Of a stretch of DNA of 64,000 nucleotides, positions 36,994 through 45,553 are shown one piece after another. The stretch's first letter is position 1. The number at the start of each line of letters is the position of its first letter. The stretch spans positions 4,526,001 through 4,590,000 of the forward strand of contig NZ_AP022577.1 in assembly GCF_010730955.1 (NCBI RefSeq), given 5' to 3'. The position numbers and the translations under genes are program-made. Below the pieces are notes generated by a model. It had not been told where the DNA came from. It worked only from the letters and a program-made list of their open reading frames with translations, and searched no databases. The DNA comes from Mycolicibacterium aubagnense (lineage in GTDB: Bacteria; Actinomycetota; Actinomycetes; Mycobacteriales; Mycobacteriaceae).

Positions 36994-37872
36994 ATGACCG
37001 AGATCCACGGCATCATCGCCTACCCCATCACCCCCTTCACCGCTGACGGCGACACCGTCGACACCGACACACTGGCCGCTGTCGTCGAGCAACTCGTCAG
37101 CACCGGCGCGCACGCCATCGCCCCCTTGGGCAGCACCGGCGAATCGGCGTACCTCACCGAGGCCGAGTTCGACGCCGTCGTCGACACCACGGTCGGCACC
37201 GTCAACGGCCGGGTCCCGGTGATCGTCGGCGCGTCGGATCTGACCACCGCCAACACCATTCGGCGCGCGCGGTATGCGCAGCAGGCCGGTGCCGACGCAG
37301 TGATGGTGCTGCCGATCTCCTACTGGAAGCTGGGTGAGCGGGAGATCGTCCAGCACTACGCCAGCATCTCGGCCGCAGTGGACCTGCCGATCATGGTCTA
37401 CAACAACCCCGCCACCAGCGGCATCGACATGGCCCCCGAACTGCTGGTGCGGATGTTCAGTGAGATCGACAACGTCCGCATGGTCAAGGAATCCACCGGC
37501 GACCTCACCCGGATGCTGCGCATCAAGGAGCTCTCCGGCGGGGCCCTGCCGTTCTACAACGGCAGCAACCCGCTGGTGCTCGACGCCCTGCTCGCCGGAG
37601 CGACCGGATGGTGCACGGCCGCCCCGAATCTGCGGCCGCAGCCGTGCGTCGATCTCTACGACGCAGTGCGTGCCGGCGATCGCGCACGCGCGCAGGAGAT
37701 TTACGACGAGCTCGCGCCGCTGCTGCGCTTCATCGTCGCGGGCGGACTGCCGACGACCGTCAAAGCCGGACTGGAGCTGCTCGGCCGCAATGCCGGTGAC
37801 CCGCGGCCGCCATTGTTGCCGCTTGACGAGGCCGGCCGCGCGGAACTCAAAGGCCTGCTGGCCAGTGCGTGA
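36994..37872 (+). CDS. DHDPS/N-acetylneuraminate lyase-family aldolase
   Basis: A 292-residue TIM-barrel class I aldolase. The Schiff-base Lys is in MVKESTGD (about residue 165), the catalytic Tyr in MVYNNP (about 137), and the GSTGES substrate loop is near residue 46. It is unlikely to be the housekeeping dapA, as it stands with a class II aldolase, an XRE-cupin regulator and an MFS carrier. A role in 2-keto-acid or sugar-acid breakdown is more likely. AAAGGAATG lies before the ATG. It converges on the DUF732 gene with 6 bases between the stops. Confidence 0.87.
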   Translation: MTEIHGIIAYPITPFTADGDTVDTDTLAAVVEQLVSTGAHAIAPLGSTGESAYLTEAEFDAVVDTTVGTVNGRVPVIVGASDLTTANTIRRARYAQQAGADAVMVLPISYWKLGEREIVQHYASISAAVDLPIMVYNNPATSGIDMAPELLVRMFSEIDNVRMVKESTGDLTRMLRIKELSGGALPFYNGSNPLVLDALLAGATGWCTAAPNLRPQPCVDLYDAVRAGDRARAQEIYDELAPLLRFIVAGGLPTTVKAGLELLGRNAGDPRPPLLPLDEAGRAELKGLLASA

Positions 37873-37878
37873 GTGCGC

Positions 37879-38175
37879 CTACTGAACCGGGCAGGCGTAC
37901 TTCCTGGCCACGTCCAGTACTCGCTGCTGTGCTCCGGGGCCGATGACCCCCTGAGCGGCCAGCTCCAGGTTGATGTAGCCCGGGATGCCGCCGATGCAGG
38001 CCTGGTGGGCGACGCGCCATGCGGTATCCGGGTTCAGGTTGTAGCCGTTGCGCTCCAGGCCCTGCATGTACTGGTCGAATTCCGGCGTGCCCTGGTCCGG
38101 TATGGCGCTGGCCGCGCCGGCCAGGGCAACAGCGGTGGCCATCGCTGCGAAAAAAGCCGCGAATGCACGTCTCAT
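37879..38175 (-). CDS. Secreted DUF732 protein
   Basis: A 98-residue exported protein. A Sec signal peptide (about residues 1-24, cleavage after AGAASA) is followed by the DUF732 domain, whose two Cys (HQACIGG and KYACPVQ) probably form a disulfide. DUF732 proteins are abundant in mycobacteria and of unknown role. It stands alone on the minus strand, between the DHDPS-like gene and the Rv1156 homologue, with 132 bases of upstream sequence. Confidence 0.88.
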   Translation of the reverse strand: MRRAFAAFFAAMATAVALAGAASAIPDQGTPEFDQYMQGLERNGYNLNPDTAWRVAHQACIGGIPGYINLELAAQGVIGPGAQQRVLDVARKYACPVQ

Positions 38176-38307
38176 GTCCGTTCCCCCTACAGGCATGTCA
38201 CCGGTTATCGGCCTACACGTTCGCACATCGCACCGACGCGGAAACTCTGAACCGGCGGAATCCGTTCGCGGCTCAGCCGGCGCGGAGCGGGGTCCTAAAC
38301 TGGCGTG

Positions 38308-38886
38308 ATGTCGAAGCTGCAGCTGGTCCAGGAGCCGTCCGCCGACGCACTGCTCGAGTCCAACCCGTTCGCACTGCTGGTCGGGATGCTTCTCGATCAG
38401 CAGATCCCCATGGAGGTGGCGTTCGCCGGGCCGAAGAAGCTCGAGGACCGGATGGGTGGTCTCGATGCCCGCGAGATTGCCGACCACAACCCCGACAAGT
38501 TCGCCGAGTTGTTCGCGCAAACCCCTGCGGTGCACCGCTTTCCGGGGTCCATGGCCAAGCGGGTGCAGGCCCTGTCGCAGGTGATCGTCGACGAGTACGA
38601 CGGCAACGCGGCGGCCCTGTGGACCACCGGCGCCCCCGACGGCAAAGAGGTGTTGCGCCGCCTCAAGGCGCTGCCCGGATTCGGAGAGCAGAAAGCCAAG
38701 ATCTTCCTGGCGCTGCTCGGCAAGCAGTACGGCGTCACGCCCGACGGCTGGCGCGCCGCCGCCGGCGACTACGGCAAGCAGGGCACTCACATGTCCGTCG
38801 CCGACGTCGTCGACAAAGGCTCACTGGACCAGGTCCGCGCCTACAAGAAACAGATGAAGGCGGCGGCGAAAGCAGCCAAGGGCTGA
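38308..38886 (+). CDS. HhH-GPD superfamily base-excision DNA-repair protein (Rv1156 homologue)
   Basis: A 192-residue all-helical protein with a helix-hairpin-helix (LKALPGFGEQKAKIFLALLG, about residues 115-134), as in HhH-GPD DNA glycosylases. Size and position match Rv1156. It is short, and the catalytic Asp that normally follows the HhH by about 20 residues is not certain (Asp in GVTPDGW is a candidate), so glycosylase activity is not assured. The C-terminus is Lys/Ala-rich. A GTG at 38305 is an alternative start one codon earlier. Confidence 0.83.
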   Translation: MSKLQLVQEPSADALLESNPFALLVGMLLDQQIPMEVAFAGPKKLEDRMGGLDAREIADHNPDKFAELFAQTPAVHRFPGSMAKRVQALSQVIVDEYDGNAAALWTTGAPDGKEVLRRLKALPGFGEQKAKIFLALLGKQYGVTPDGWRAAAGDYGKQGTHMSVADVVDKGSLDQVRAYKKQMKAAAKAAKG

Positions 38887-38903
38887 TTCCACGCTCGGCG
38901 CAA

Positions 38904-39566
38904 TCACAGCGGCGGACCGTCGAACCGCTCCCGGGTGACGAACTCCGAAACGGGTCGACGGGTCAGCTTCGTCACCTGCTTGACCGGCTTGCCCAGCGGC
39001 AGCATGCACGCCACGGCGTAGTTGTCGGGGATGCCGAGTAGTTCGCGCACGGCGGGCTCCTGCGCGACCACCATGGTGGTTAGCACGCCGCCGAAGCCTT
39101 CGTTGCGGGCGGCCAGCAGAATGCCCCAGACGAACGGGTAGATCGAGGCGCCGCTGATCACCCCGATGCGATCCAGGTGCTGATCGAACGCCGCGGCCAC
39201 GCCGAGGTCCAGACACACCACCAGCACCACGTCAGCACCCAACAGGGTGCCGGTGACCATGCCGTCGGGCACCGGCGTGGCATCTACGACAGCAGGGTCA
39301 ACCCCGCAGGGCTGCAACGGGTTCCAGGGGCCCTCGCCGGCCGCGATCTGCGCTATGTACTGCCTGGCACCGGGCTTGGAGAGCTCGCCCAACTTCTTGC
39401 GGGTTTCGACGTCACGCACCGCGATCACCCGCGCGCCCTGCCGGTTGCCGCCGCTCGGGGCGAACCGCGCGTTGTCGAGGATGCGCTCGAGCACGTCGTC
39501 GGGGAGGGGCTCGCCGCTGAACTTGCGGACGGCACCGGTCGTGCGCATGACGTCGTAAATCTCCAT
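38904..39566 (-). CDS. Nitroreductase-family flavoprotein
   Basis: A 220-residue FMN-dependent nitroreductase fold: MRTTGAVRKFSGEPLPDDVLERIL at the N-terminus in two parts, with RFAPSGGNRQ as the FMN-binding loop, and GGVLTTMVV near residue 165. Such enzymes reduce nitro-aromatics, quinones or related compounds with NAD(P)H. Alternative in-frame ATGs lie at 39575 and 39578. It is divergent from a 49-codon DUF1059 gene with 33 bases between and converges on the HhH-GPD gene. Confidence 0.85.
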   Translation of the reverse strand: MEIYDVMRTTGAVRKFSGEPLPDDVLERILDNARFAPSGGNRQGARVIAVRDVETRKKLGELSKPGARQYIAQIAAGEGPWNPLQPCGVDPAVVDATPVPDGMVTGTLLGADVVLVVCLDLGVAAAFDQHLDRIGVISGASIYPFVWGILLAARNEGFGGVLTTMVVAQEPAVRELLGIPDNYAVACMLPLGKPVKQVTKLTRRPVSEFVTRERFDGPPL

Positions 39567-39599
39567 ACCGACCATCATGCGTATGGGAAGGTGATGTGT

Positions 39600-39749
39600 A
39601 TGGCTAAGACACACTTGAATTGCCCCTGTGGCGAGGCGATTTCCGGCAAGGATGAGGACGATCTGGTCGAGAAGGCCCAGACCCATCTCGCCGAGCAGCA
39701 CCCTGGTCGCGAATACGACCGCGAGATGATCCTGTTCATGGCGTACTGA
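39600..39749 (+). CDS. DUF1059 small protein
   Basis: A 49-residue protein with the DUF1059 pattern: an N-terminal CxC (LNCPCGE), an acidic middle and a conserved DREMILFM end. The function is unknown; the Cys pair suggests metal binding. GGAAGG lies about 9 bases before this ATG, which favours it over the ATG two codons upstream. The gene is followed by a strong hairpin 12 bases after the stop, so it is transcribed as a single small unit or together with a leader. Confidence 0.82.
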   Translation: MAKTHLNCPCGEAISGKDEDDLVEKAQTHLAEQHPGREYDREMILFMAY

Positions 39750-39760
39750 GCCAAAAAGCA

Positions 39761-39799
39761 AGCGAGCGTGGCTGCCGTTGGGGGGCGGCCACGCTCGCT
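39761..39799 (+). terminator. Intrinsic terminator after the DUF1059 gene
   Basis: A perfect 12-bp stem (AGCGAGCGTGGC at 39761-39772 with its complement at 39788-39799) and a 15-base loop, followed by GTTGTGT. Confidence 0.85.
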
Positions 39800-39840
39800 G
39801 TTGTGTAGGTGTGTCGAGTCCGACCGTCATACTGACGGGC

Positions 39841-40347
39841 GTGACGCCGAGAAAGGTGGGGGAGACACCCGAGCGGGGATGGCTCACGCCGAAGCAGCAG
39901 CGGGCCTGGGTGGCCTACATGCGGGTGCAGCTGCGGATGAATTACGAGATGAACCGGCAGCTGCAGGCCGATTCTGGGCTGTCCCTGGCCGACTACGACG
40001 TCTTGGTGGCGCTCAGCGGCGACAACGACGCCGGACTGCGGGTCAGCGACCTCGCCGCACAGATCGGCTGGGAACGCAGCCGGCTCTCGCATCAACTGCG
40101 GCGCATGGAAGAACGTGGCTTGACCGAGCGCCGGCCGAGTGCCGAGGACGGCCGCACCACCAATGTCGTGCTGACCGTGAGCGGTCGGCGGGCGATAGCC
40201 GAGGCCGCGCCCGGACACGTCGACCTGGTCCGGAGCCTGTTCTTCGATCCGCTGCCGGAGAACCTCCTCGGACCGTTCACCGCCGCATTGGAGCACATCC
40301 ACGTCAACCTCGATCACAACAGCTCGCTGCCGCCGACACCAAGCTAG
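39841..40347 (+). CDS. MarR-family transcriptional regulator
   Basis: A 168-residue MarR protein, with the winged helix at about residues 60-115 (RVSDLAAQIGWERSRLSHQLRRME, in two parts) flanked by dimerisation helices. MarR proteins release DNA upon binding phenolic or other small ligands. It leads an apparent operon with a SnoaL-like protein and an SDR. A perfect 24-bp palindrome starts at the base after its stop, and a second copy overlaps the stop of the next gene. It therefore probably regulates the genes downstream of its own. The start is a GTG at 39841. Confidence 0.9.
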   Translation: MTPRKVGETPERGWLTPKQQRAWVAYMRVQLRMNYEMNRQLQADSGLSLADYDVLVALSGDNDAGLRVSDLAAQIGWERSRLSHQLRRMEERGLTERRPSAEDGRTTNVVLTVSGRRAIAEAAPGHVDLVRSLFFDPLPENLLGPFTAALEHIHVNLDHNSSLPPTPS

Positions 40348-40371
40348 ATTTAGGTGATCTATCACCTAAAT
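40348..40371. promoter_or_regulatory. Candidate MarR operator 1
   Basis: A perfect inverted repeat, ATTTAGGTGAT-CT-ATCACCTAAAT: two 11-bp arms with a 2-base spacer, directly after the MarR stop and 17 bases before the SnoaL-like ATG. Its core TAGGTGATnnATCACCTA recurs at 40748-40765. Confidence 0.75.
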
Positions 40372-40387
40372 AATCTGGAGTTGCGCA

Positions 40388-40750
40388 ATGAGTGAAGTCG
40401 TCACCCGCCTAATGGAAGCGAACCTGCTGGCCGTGTTCGACGAGCGCGACCCGCAGCGGCGTGCGGCTGCGATTGCCAAGACCTACGCCGAGGATGTGAA
40501 GTGGATCGATGACGATGGTGTCGCCATCGGCCACGACCAACTGAACGCCAAGGCCGCTGAACTGCAGGAAAAGTTGACCGGTCTGCGTTTCGCGAAGGCT
40601 GGCCCGGTTCGCCAGACGCGTGGCCTGGGCATCCTGGCGTGGGAAGTTCGCGCCGCGGGCGAGGTCGCGGTGGCGTCGGGTCTTGACGTCGCCGAGATAG
40701 TCGATGACCGCATCGTTCGGTTGTGGACGGTGCTGAACAGTCGGGAATAG
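40388..40750 (+). CDS. SnoaL-like/NTF2-fold protein
   Basis: A 120-residue cone-shaped NTF2-fold protein, with a YAEDVKWIDDDG strand and an RFAKAGPVRQTRGLGILAWEV sheet region in two parts. The family includes polyketide cyclases, isomerases and many small-molecule-binding proteins of unknown role. CTGGAG lies 7 bases before the ATG. Operator-like palindromes flank the gene, the second sharing its stop codon. Its product may act with the SDR gene downstream. Confidence 0.8.
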   Translation: MSEVVTRLMEANLLAVFDERDPQRRAAAIAKTYAEDVKWIDDDGVAIGHDQLNAKAAELQEKLTGLRFAKAGPVRQTRGLGILAWEVRAAGEVAVASGLDVAEIVDDRIVRLWTVLNSRE

Positions 40751-40765
40751 GTGATACATCACCTA
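40748..40765. promoter_or_regulatory. Candidate MarR operator 2
   Basis: TAGGTGAT-AC-ATCACCTA, the same 18-bp core as at 40350-40369, beginning in the stop codon of the SnoaL-like gene and 47 bases before the SDR start. Two identical cores in one operon point to one regulator acting at two promoters. Confidence 0.75.
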
Positions 40766-40812
40766 AGTTGCTACGGGCGAAAGCGCCATCCACCCAGACA
40801 AGGAGCCCGATT

Positions 40813-41553
40813 ATGGGACAGCTCGACGGCAAAACGGCACTGGTCACCGGAGGGACGTCGGGCATCGGCCTGGCGACCGCGAAGCGCCTCGCTGATGAGG
40901 GTGCGTACGTCTTCATCACCGGTCGTGATCGCACTCGACTCGATGAGGCGGCCGCCGCCATCGGCGCTCACGGTGTGCAGAGCGACATCAGCAAGCCCGA
41001 AGAACTCGACAGCCTGGCCGCCGAGATCGCCAAGCGCGGCCAGGGGCTCGACATCGTCTTCGCCAATGCCGGCGGTGGCGACTTCGCCACCCTCGCCGAC
41101 GTGACACCGCAGCACTACCGGGACAACTTCGACCGCAACGTGGCCGGCACGGTGTTCACCGTGCAGAAGACGCTGCCGCTGCTCAACGAGGGCGCCTCGG
41201 TCATCCTCGCCGGATCCACCGCAGCGTCCGAGGGAGTCCCCGCTTTCGGGCTGTACGCCGCGTCGAAGGCCGCGATCCGGTCACTGGGCCGGACCTGGGC
41301 CGCCGAGCTGGCCGACCGCAAAATCCGGGTCAACACCATCGTTCCGGGCCCGATCGAAACTCCAGGGCTCACCGGCCTGGCACCCGCTGATCAGAAACAG
41401 GACCTGCTCGACGGTATGGCTGCTCAGGTGCCGATGAAACGTCTGGGTCGTCCTGATGAAATCGCTGCCGCCGTGCTGTTCCTGGCCTCGGACCAGAGCA
41501 GCTTCATGACCGGCGCGGAGTTGGCTGTCGACGGCGGCCAGATTCAGCTCTAG
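40813..41553 (+). CDS. Short-chain dehydrogenase/reductase
   Basis: A 246-residue classical SDR. TGGTSGIG (residues 13-20), the NAG-type motif ANAGGGD, catalytic Ser in LAGSTAAS and YAASK are all present, so it should be an active NAD(P)-dependent oxidoreductase; the substrate is unknown. The C-terminal AELAVDGGQ is the usual end of 3-oxoacyl-reductase-like SDRs. It is the last gene of the MarR operon and is followed by a very strong hairpin. Confidence 0.9.
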   Translation: MGQLDGKTALVTGGTSGIGLATAKRLADEGAYVFITGRDRTRLDEAAAAIGAHGVQSDISKPEELDSLAAEIAKRGQGLDIVFANAGGGDFATLADVTPQHYRDNFDRNVAGTVFTVQKTLPLLNEGASVILAGSTAASEGVPAFGLYAASKAAIRSLGRTWAAELADRKIRVNTIVPGPIETPGLTGLAPADQKQDLLDGMAAQVPMKRLGRPDEIAAAVLFLASDQSSFMTGAELAVDGGQIQL

Positions 41554-41554
41554 A

Positions 41555-41596
41555 AACAGGTCGAGAGGACGCCGGTCGGCGTCCTCTCGACCTGTT
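41555..41596. terminator. Bidirectional intrinsic terminator
   Basis: A perfect 19-bp stem (41555-41573 pairing with 41578-41596; arm begins AACAGGTCGAGAGGACGCC) with a 4-base loop (GGTC), between the convergent SDR and Ala/Pro-rich protein genes. Confidence 0.9.
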
Positions 41597-41606
41597 GGGT
41601 GAGGGT

Positions 41607-42659
41607 TTACGGCACCACCGACGAACCGATGGTGGGCATGAACTGGCACTGCTTCTCGGTCGTCGTCACCTGACCGAAGATCGTCGACATGATGCTGCCC
41701 GAGCCGGTGTCGACGATGGCGGTCAGCGTCGTCGGACCCTGCGGGTTGATGTCGGCTTGCGGCTTGAGGGTCGCGCTGCCCGACTTGCCGGTGGTCAGGT
41801 TGACCCAGGTGACGTTCAGCGGCAGCTTCTGCTCGGCGGCCGGGCCGGGGGTGCCGACCGCGGTGAACACATAGGCGGTCTGGCCGGGGCCGGGGCCCGG
41901 GGTCGGAATCTTCGCCGGGCCGGCGACCGAGATGGCCGTCGCGAGGACGTTTCCGCCATCGGCCAGGCATCCGTTGCTGATCGACGGGTACATGAAGTCC
42001 TGCGTGATGGGCGTGCCCGGTCCGAATGCCCCGGCCGCAGCCGGAGCGGCCGCCGGAGCAGGAGCTGCGGCGGGGGCGGGAGCCGCGACAGTCGCCGCGG
42101 CCTGGGTGACCGGCGCGGCGGCCGGCGTTGCGTCGGGAGCCGGAGCCGGAGCGGGCGCAGGGGCAGGGGCCGCTGCGGGGGCAGGGGCTGCGGCAGGTGC
42201 CGGAGCCGCCTCGGGGGCTGGTGCGGGAGCCGCCTCGGGGGCCGGTGCGGGTGCAGCTTCGGCCACCGGCCCGACGGCGTGCGCCGGGTCGATGCCGGCG
42301 GGCAGGTGGGCCTCGGCGCCCGGCACCGCGCCGGGGGCCGGGACGTGCGCGGACGCCGGGTCCGCCGCGAACTGGTTCACCGCGTTGGCCAAGTTCTTCG
42401 AATCCGACGGTGCGGCCTTGTTCCCGGCGAACGCCCGGGCTGCTGCCATGAGCAGCTCCGCGGCGCCCGCCGGGTCAGCGGCGGCTTGCTGGATCACCGG
42501 GGCGAGGGTCTGCATGGCCGGCAGGCCAGGGGCCTGCAAACCATCGATGGGCAGCGGCAACGGCAGTGGCGACGCCGGATCAGCGTGGGCGGCAGTGGCC
42601 GCGTTGATCGCGAGTGCGACGGATGCGCCGAGTGCGACGAACAGCTTCCTCGATTGCAT
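41607..42659 (-). CDS. Exported Ala/Pro-rich protein (Rv1157c homologue)
   Basis: A 350-residue protein with a Sec signal peptide (about 1-26, cleavage near AAHADP), an N-terminal helical part (about 45-120) and an Ala/Pro repeat stalk (about 150-225, alternating AP and EAAP units). A C-terminal domain of about 120 residues is nearly free of Pro repeats and ends in FMPTIGSSVVP. A single Cys pair (NGCLADG and KQCQFM) probably forms a disulfide. The function is unknown. It has the position and type of Rv1157c and stands in tandem with the Rv1158c-like gene. Confidence 0.82.
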   Translation of the reverse strand: MQSRKLFVALGASVALAINAATAAHADPASPLPLPLPIDGLQAPGLPAMQTLAPVIQQAAADPAGAAELLMAAARAFAGNKAAPSDSKNLANAVNQFAADPASAHVPAPGAVPGAEAHLPAGIDPAHAVGPVAEAAPAPAPEAAPAPAPEAAPAPAAAPAPAAAPAPAPAPAPAPDATPAAAPVTQAAATVAAPAPAAAPAPAAAPAAAGAFGPGTPITQDFMYPSISNGCLADGGNVLATAISVAGPAKIPTPGPGPGQTAYVFTAVGTPGPAAEQKLPLNVTWVNLTTGKSGSATLKPQADINPQGPTTLTAIVDTGSGSIMSTIFGQVTTTEKQCQFMPTIGSSVVP

Positions 42660-42699
42660 GACTCTCTCTCCGGTTTCGTATCAGTTATCTAGTTGCGGA

Positions 42700-43494
42700 T
42701 CACGGCAAGCCGGAGGTGATGACCGGCGCCAAGCTGGTCAGGCTCATGAGTCCCGGCACGACACCGGGGATGGCCTGTGCGGCCGGCGCTGCCGCGGCAA
42801 CGGCGGCGGGCGCGGTCGCCAGCGGAGTCGACGCTGCCGGAGCGGCAGCCAGCGGTGCGGCGAGCGGTGCGGTGGCGGCGGCCAGCGGAGCTGCGGCAGC
42901 AGGAGCAGCAGCGGCCAGCGGTGCGGCAGCGGCGGCGAGCGGCGCGGTGGCAGCAGCCAGCGGCGAGGTCGCAGCGGTGGCGGCGGTCGCAGCAGGAGCG
43001 GCGGCGGCAGCCGGCTGGGGCAGCAGGTTCGCCAGCGGCGTACCTGCCGGCAGCAGCGAGGTCAGGTCACCCGGGAAGGCGATCTGCTTCGGCAGCGGCA
43101 CGGGCGAGCCCGGAATCTGCGGCAGGTTGATGTTGGCCGAGGGGATCAGGCCCTGGGCCGGCGCAGCGGCTGCGGCTGCGGGTGCGGCAGCAGCGGCCGG
43201 CGCGGTGGCGCCGGGGACCAGGTTCTGCGGCAGGGTGACCGACGCGGTGGCGGCGGGAGCGGCCGGAGCGGCGGCCGGCGCGCCCGAGGTGAGGGCCTGG
43301 GTAACGCCCGACAGGGCCTGGACCGGAGCCTGGGCGAGTTCGTTCACCAACGGCGTGCCGGGCACGACGGGTGCCGGGGCCGCGGGGGCCGGGTCGGCGG
43401 CCGCCACCGCGCTGAGGGCGATCGCCATCGGGACTGCGCCCGCGGCGGCAATCATGCTGGTGGCCAGTAATTTTCCAGTGGTTCGGTTGCGCAT
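42700..43494 (-). CDS. Exported Ala/Pro-rich protein (Rv1158c homologue)
   Basis: A 264-residue protein from the ATG at 43494, which has GGAGG 8 bases upstream. A signal peptide (about 1-34, ending SAVAAADP) is followed by Ala/Pro-rich low complexity. Short segments such as [23 protein letters not shown] and [14 protein letters not shown] stand out of the Ala runs and recall wall-associated mycobacterial proteins. No Cys is seen. The function is unknown. It is divergent from pimE with 117 bases between. Confidence 0.8.
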   Translation of the reverse strand: MRNRTTGKLLATSMIAAAGAVPMAIALSAVAAADPAPAAPAPVVPGTPLVNELAQAPVQALSGVTQALTSGAPAAAPAAPAATASVTLPQNLVPGATAPAAAAAPAAAAAAPAQGLIPSANINLPQIPGSPVPLPKQIAFPGDLTSLLPAGTPLANLLPQPAAAAAPAATAATAATSPLAAATAPLAAAAAPLAAAAPAAAAPLAAATAPLAAPLAAAPAASTPLATAPAAVAAAAPAAQAIPGVVPGLMSLTSLAPVITSGLP

Positions 43495-43611
43495 GTTAGA
43501 GGTCCTCCCGGAGCGGTCGTGGTGCGTCAGGACCGACGCTATGCCGTTACTGGTGTTACTCAAGTGACACGTGTGGCATTTATAGATCCGTTACTGATCG
43601 GAAGGCGAAGG

Positions 43612-44808
43612 GTGACCGACCGTTACAGTCGTGCGATAAACACCGCCACGCGATCGGTCCTCCGCTGGGCGCCACTGATGCTGGCGCTCAGCGTCGCTGC
43701 GCGCTTCGCCTGGACCTATCTGGTGCCCAACGGGGCCAACTTCGTCGACCTCCACGTCTACGTCGGCGGCGCGGCGACGCTCGGCAGCGGCCACCCGCTG
43801 TATGACTACGTCTACGCCGACCAGACCCCGGACTTCCCGTTACCGTTCACCTATCCGCCGTTCGCGGCTGTGCTGTTCTATCCGCTGCACTTCGTGCCGT
43901 TCGGTTTGCTGGCGTTCTGCTGGCAGGTTGGCATCATCGGTGCGCTCTATGGCGTGGTGTGGATCAGCCTGCGGCTCATCGGATTATCGGATCCCGCGCA
44001 CCGGCTGGCCATGACGTGGACGGCCGTCGGCATCTGGACCGAGCCGTTGCGCAGCACGTTCGACTACGGGCAGATCAACGTCGTCCTCGTGCTGGGCGTG
44101 CTCTACGCGGTCTACAGCACCCGCTGGTGGTGGTCCGGTCTGCTGGTCGGCGTGGCGGCCGGAGTGAAGCTGACGCCGGCGGTGACCGGGCTCTATTTCC
44201 TCGGCGTCCGCCGCTGGGGAGTGGTGATCTTCGCGGCCCTCACGTTCGTCGGCACGGTATTGGTGTCGTGGCTGGTGCTGCGCGATCAGGCGCTCTACTA
44301 CTTCACCGACCTACTGGGCGACGCCAATCGGATCGGCCCGGTCGCAACGTCGTTCAACCAGTCCTGGCGCGGCGCGATCTCGCGCATCGTCGGGCACGAC
44401 GCCGGTTTCGAGCCCGCCGTGGTGATCGCGGTGGTGCTGACCGCGGTGCTGGCCGTGTTCGCCTGGCGCGCGGTCTACGGTCCCGATCGGCCCGATCGGC
44501 TGGGCGCACTGCTCGTCGTGCAGTTGTTCGGGCTTCTCTTCTCGCCGATCTCGTGGACCCACCACTGGGTGTGGCTGATCCCGCTCATGATGTGGCTGTG
44601 GCACGGGCCGTTTGCGGCGCTGCGTTCCGCGCGGGCTTTGCGGTGGACCTGGCTGGTGCTGATGATCGTCGGGGTGCCGTGGCTGCTGAGTTTCGCGCAG
44701 CCGACGATCTGGGTGATCAGCCGCCCGTGGTACCTGGCATGGGCGGGGCTGATCTACCCCGTGATGACGGTGGCGACGCTCGGCTGGATGGCGAGACGAG
44801 CCCGCTAG
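43612..44808 (+). CDS. pimE: Polyprenol-phosphate-mannose-dependent alpha-1,2-mannosyltransferase PimE
   Basis: A GT-C fold membrane mannosyltransferase with about 12 helices; it adds the fifth mannose in polar PIM synthesis (PIM4 to PIM5). The catalytic Asp sits in the first extracytoplasmic loop, NFVDLHVY (Asp46 with this start). That is equivalent to Asp58 described for the M. smegmatis enzyme, so a start 12-13 codons earlier, such as the GTG at 43573, is possible. GAAGG lies before the GTG at 43612. It is the Rv1159 position. The stop overlaps the convergent phhB gene by 4 bases. Confidence 0.9.
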   Translation: MTDRYSRAINTATRSVLRWAPLMLALSVAARFAWTYLVPNGANFVDLHVYVGGAATLGSGHPLYDYVYADQTPDFPLPFTYPPFAAVLFYPLHFVPFGLLAFCWQVGIIGALYGVVWISLRLIGLSDPAHRLAMTWTAVGIWTEPLRSTFDYGQINVVLVLGVLYAVYSTRWWWSGLLVGVAAGVKLTPAVTGLYFLGVRRWGVVIFAALTFVGTVLVSWLVLRDQALYYFTDLLGDANRIGPVATSFNQSWRGAISRIVGHDAGFEPAVVIAVVLTAVLAVFAWRAVYGPDRPDRLGALLVVQLFGLLFSPISWTHHWVWLIPLMMWLWHGPFAALRSARALRWTWLVLMIVGVPWLLSFAQPTIWVISRPWYLAWAGLIYPVMTVATLGWMARRAR

Positions 44809-45077
44809 ACGAGCCCGTTGATGTCCTCGGCCATCGCGACATCCTTGTCGGTGATGCCGCCTTCGGAATGCGTAACCAGGACGAAAGTGACTGTCCGCCA
44901 ACGGATATCGATGTCCGGATGGTGACCCTTGGCTTCGGCGTGGACCGCCACCCGGCGGACCGCATCGATCCCGTCGAGAAACGCCGGGAACTTCACGGAC
45001 CTGCGTAGGGCGCCGTCGGCTCGTTCCCATCCCTCGGGCAGTGCGGCGTCTACTTGTTCATCGGTGAGGACGGCCAT
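44805..45077 (-). CDS. phhB: Pterin-4a-carbinolamine dehydratase
   Basis: A 90-residue protein with the full PCD/DCoH pattern: W-rich N-terminus ([15 protein letters not shown]), then [12 protein letters not shown] with the catalytic His pair, and [18 protein letters not shown] at the end. It dehydrates 4a-hydroxytetrahydropterin. No aromatic amino-acid hydroxylase is nearby, and in actinobacteria the role may be in other pterin metabolism. The ATG at 45077 is 99 bases from the divergent mutT2 start. It matches Rv1159A. Confidence 0.9.
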   Translation of the reverse strand: MAVLTDEQVDAALPEGWERADGALRRSVKFPAFLDGIDAVRRVAVHAEAKGHHPDIDIRWRTVTFVLVTHSEGGITDKDVAMAEDINGLV

Positions 45078-45175
45078 GGCCCCATTGTTCCGGCGAGCGT
45101 GGGAGATTACGAGGAATTCCTGCTGCCGAATTTCCGCGTAACCCGCACGCTCGGCGAGCAAGTAACCTGACCGAC

Positions 45176-45553
45176 GTGATCGTCGTCGCGGGCGCCCTTA
45201 TGGCAGACACCAAACTGCTGGTCGCTCAGCGCAATCGGCCGCCCGAGCTCGCCGGCCTCTGGGAGCTGCCCGGCGGAAAAGTCGCGCCGGGGGAGACGGA
45301 CGAACAGGCGCTGGCCCGCGAACTCCACGAAGAACTCGGGGTCATCGTGACCGTCGGGAAACAGGTGGGCGACGACGTGCCGTTGTCCGACACCGTCACG
45401 TTGCGGGCGTACCGGGTATCGACCGACGACGCGCCCCACGCCCATGACCACCACGCCGTGCGTTGGGTGACCGCGGCCGAACTCGATGACCTGCCGTGGG
45501 TGCCTGCGGACCGCGCGTGGCTGGTCGAGCTGAAGGCCGCGCTGGCTCAGTAG
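45176..45553 (+). CDS. mutT2: Nudix hydrolase MutT2
   Basis: A 125-residue Nudix hydrolase. The Nudix box runs from GGKVAPGET to RELHEELGV at about residues 38-61, with all the conserved Glu residues. MutT2 of mycobacteria (Rv1160) hydrolyses 5-methyl-dCTP and oxidised dGTP/dCTP-type nucleotides. The N-terminus [19 protein letters not shown] is typical. The start is a GTG at 45176. The gene overlaps the convergent zinc-ribbon gene by 7 bases. Confidence 0.9.
   Translation: MIVVAGALMADTKLLVAQRNRPPELAGLWELPGGKVAPGETDEQALARELHEELGVIVTVGKQVGDDVPLSDTVTLRAYRVSTDDAPHAHDHHAVRWVTAAELDDLPWVPADRAWLVELKAALAQ

Noticed and set aside
41932..43470. Plus-strand long frame opposite the Ala/Pro-rich proteins
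   Set aside because: Ala/Gly repeats are the antisense of the Ala/Pro-rich coding tails; the minus-strand genes have signal peptides and a Shine-Dalgarno.
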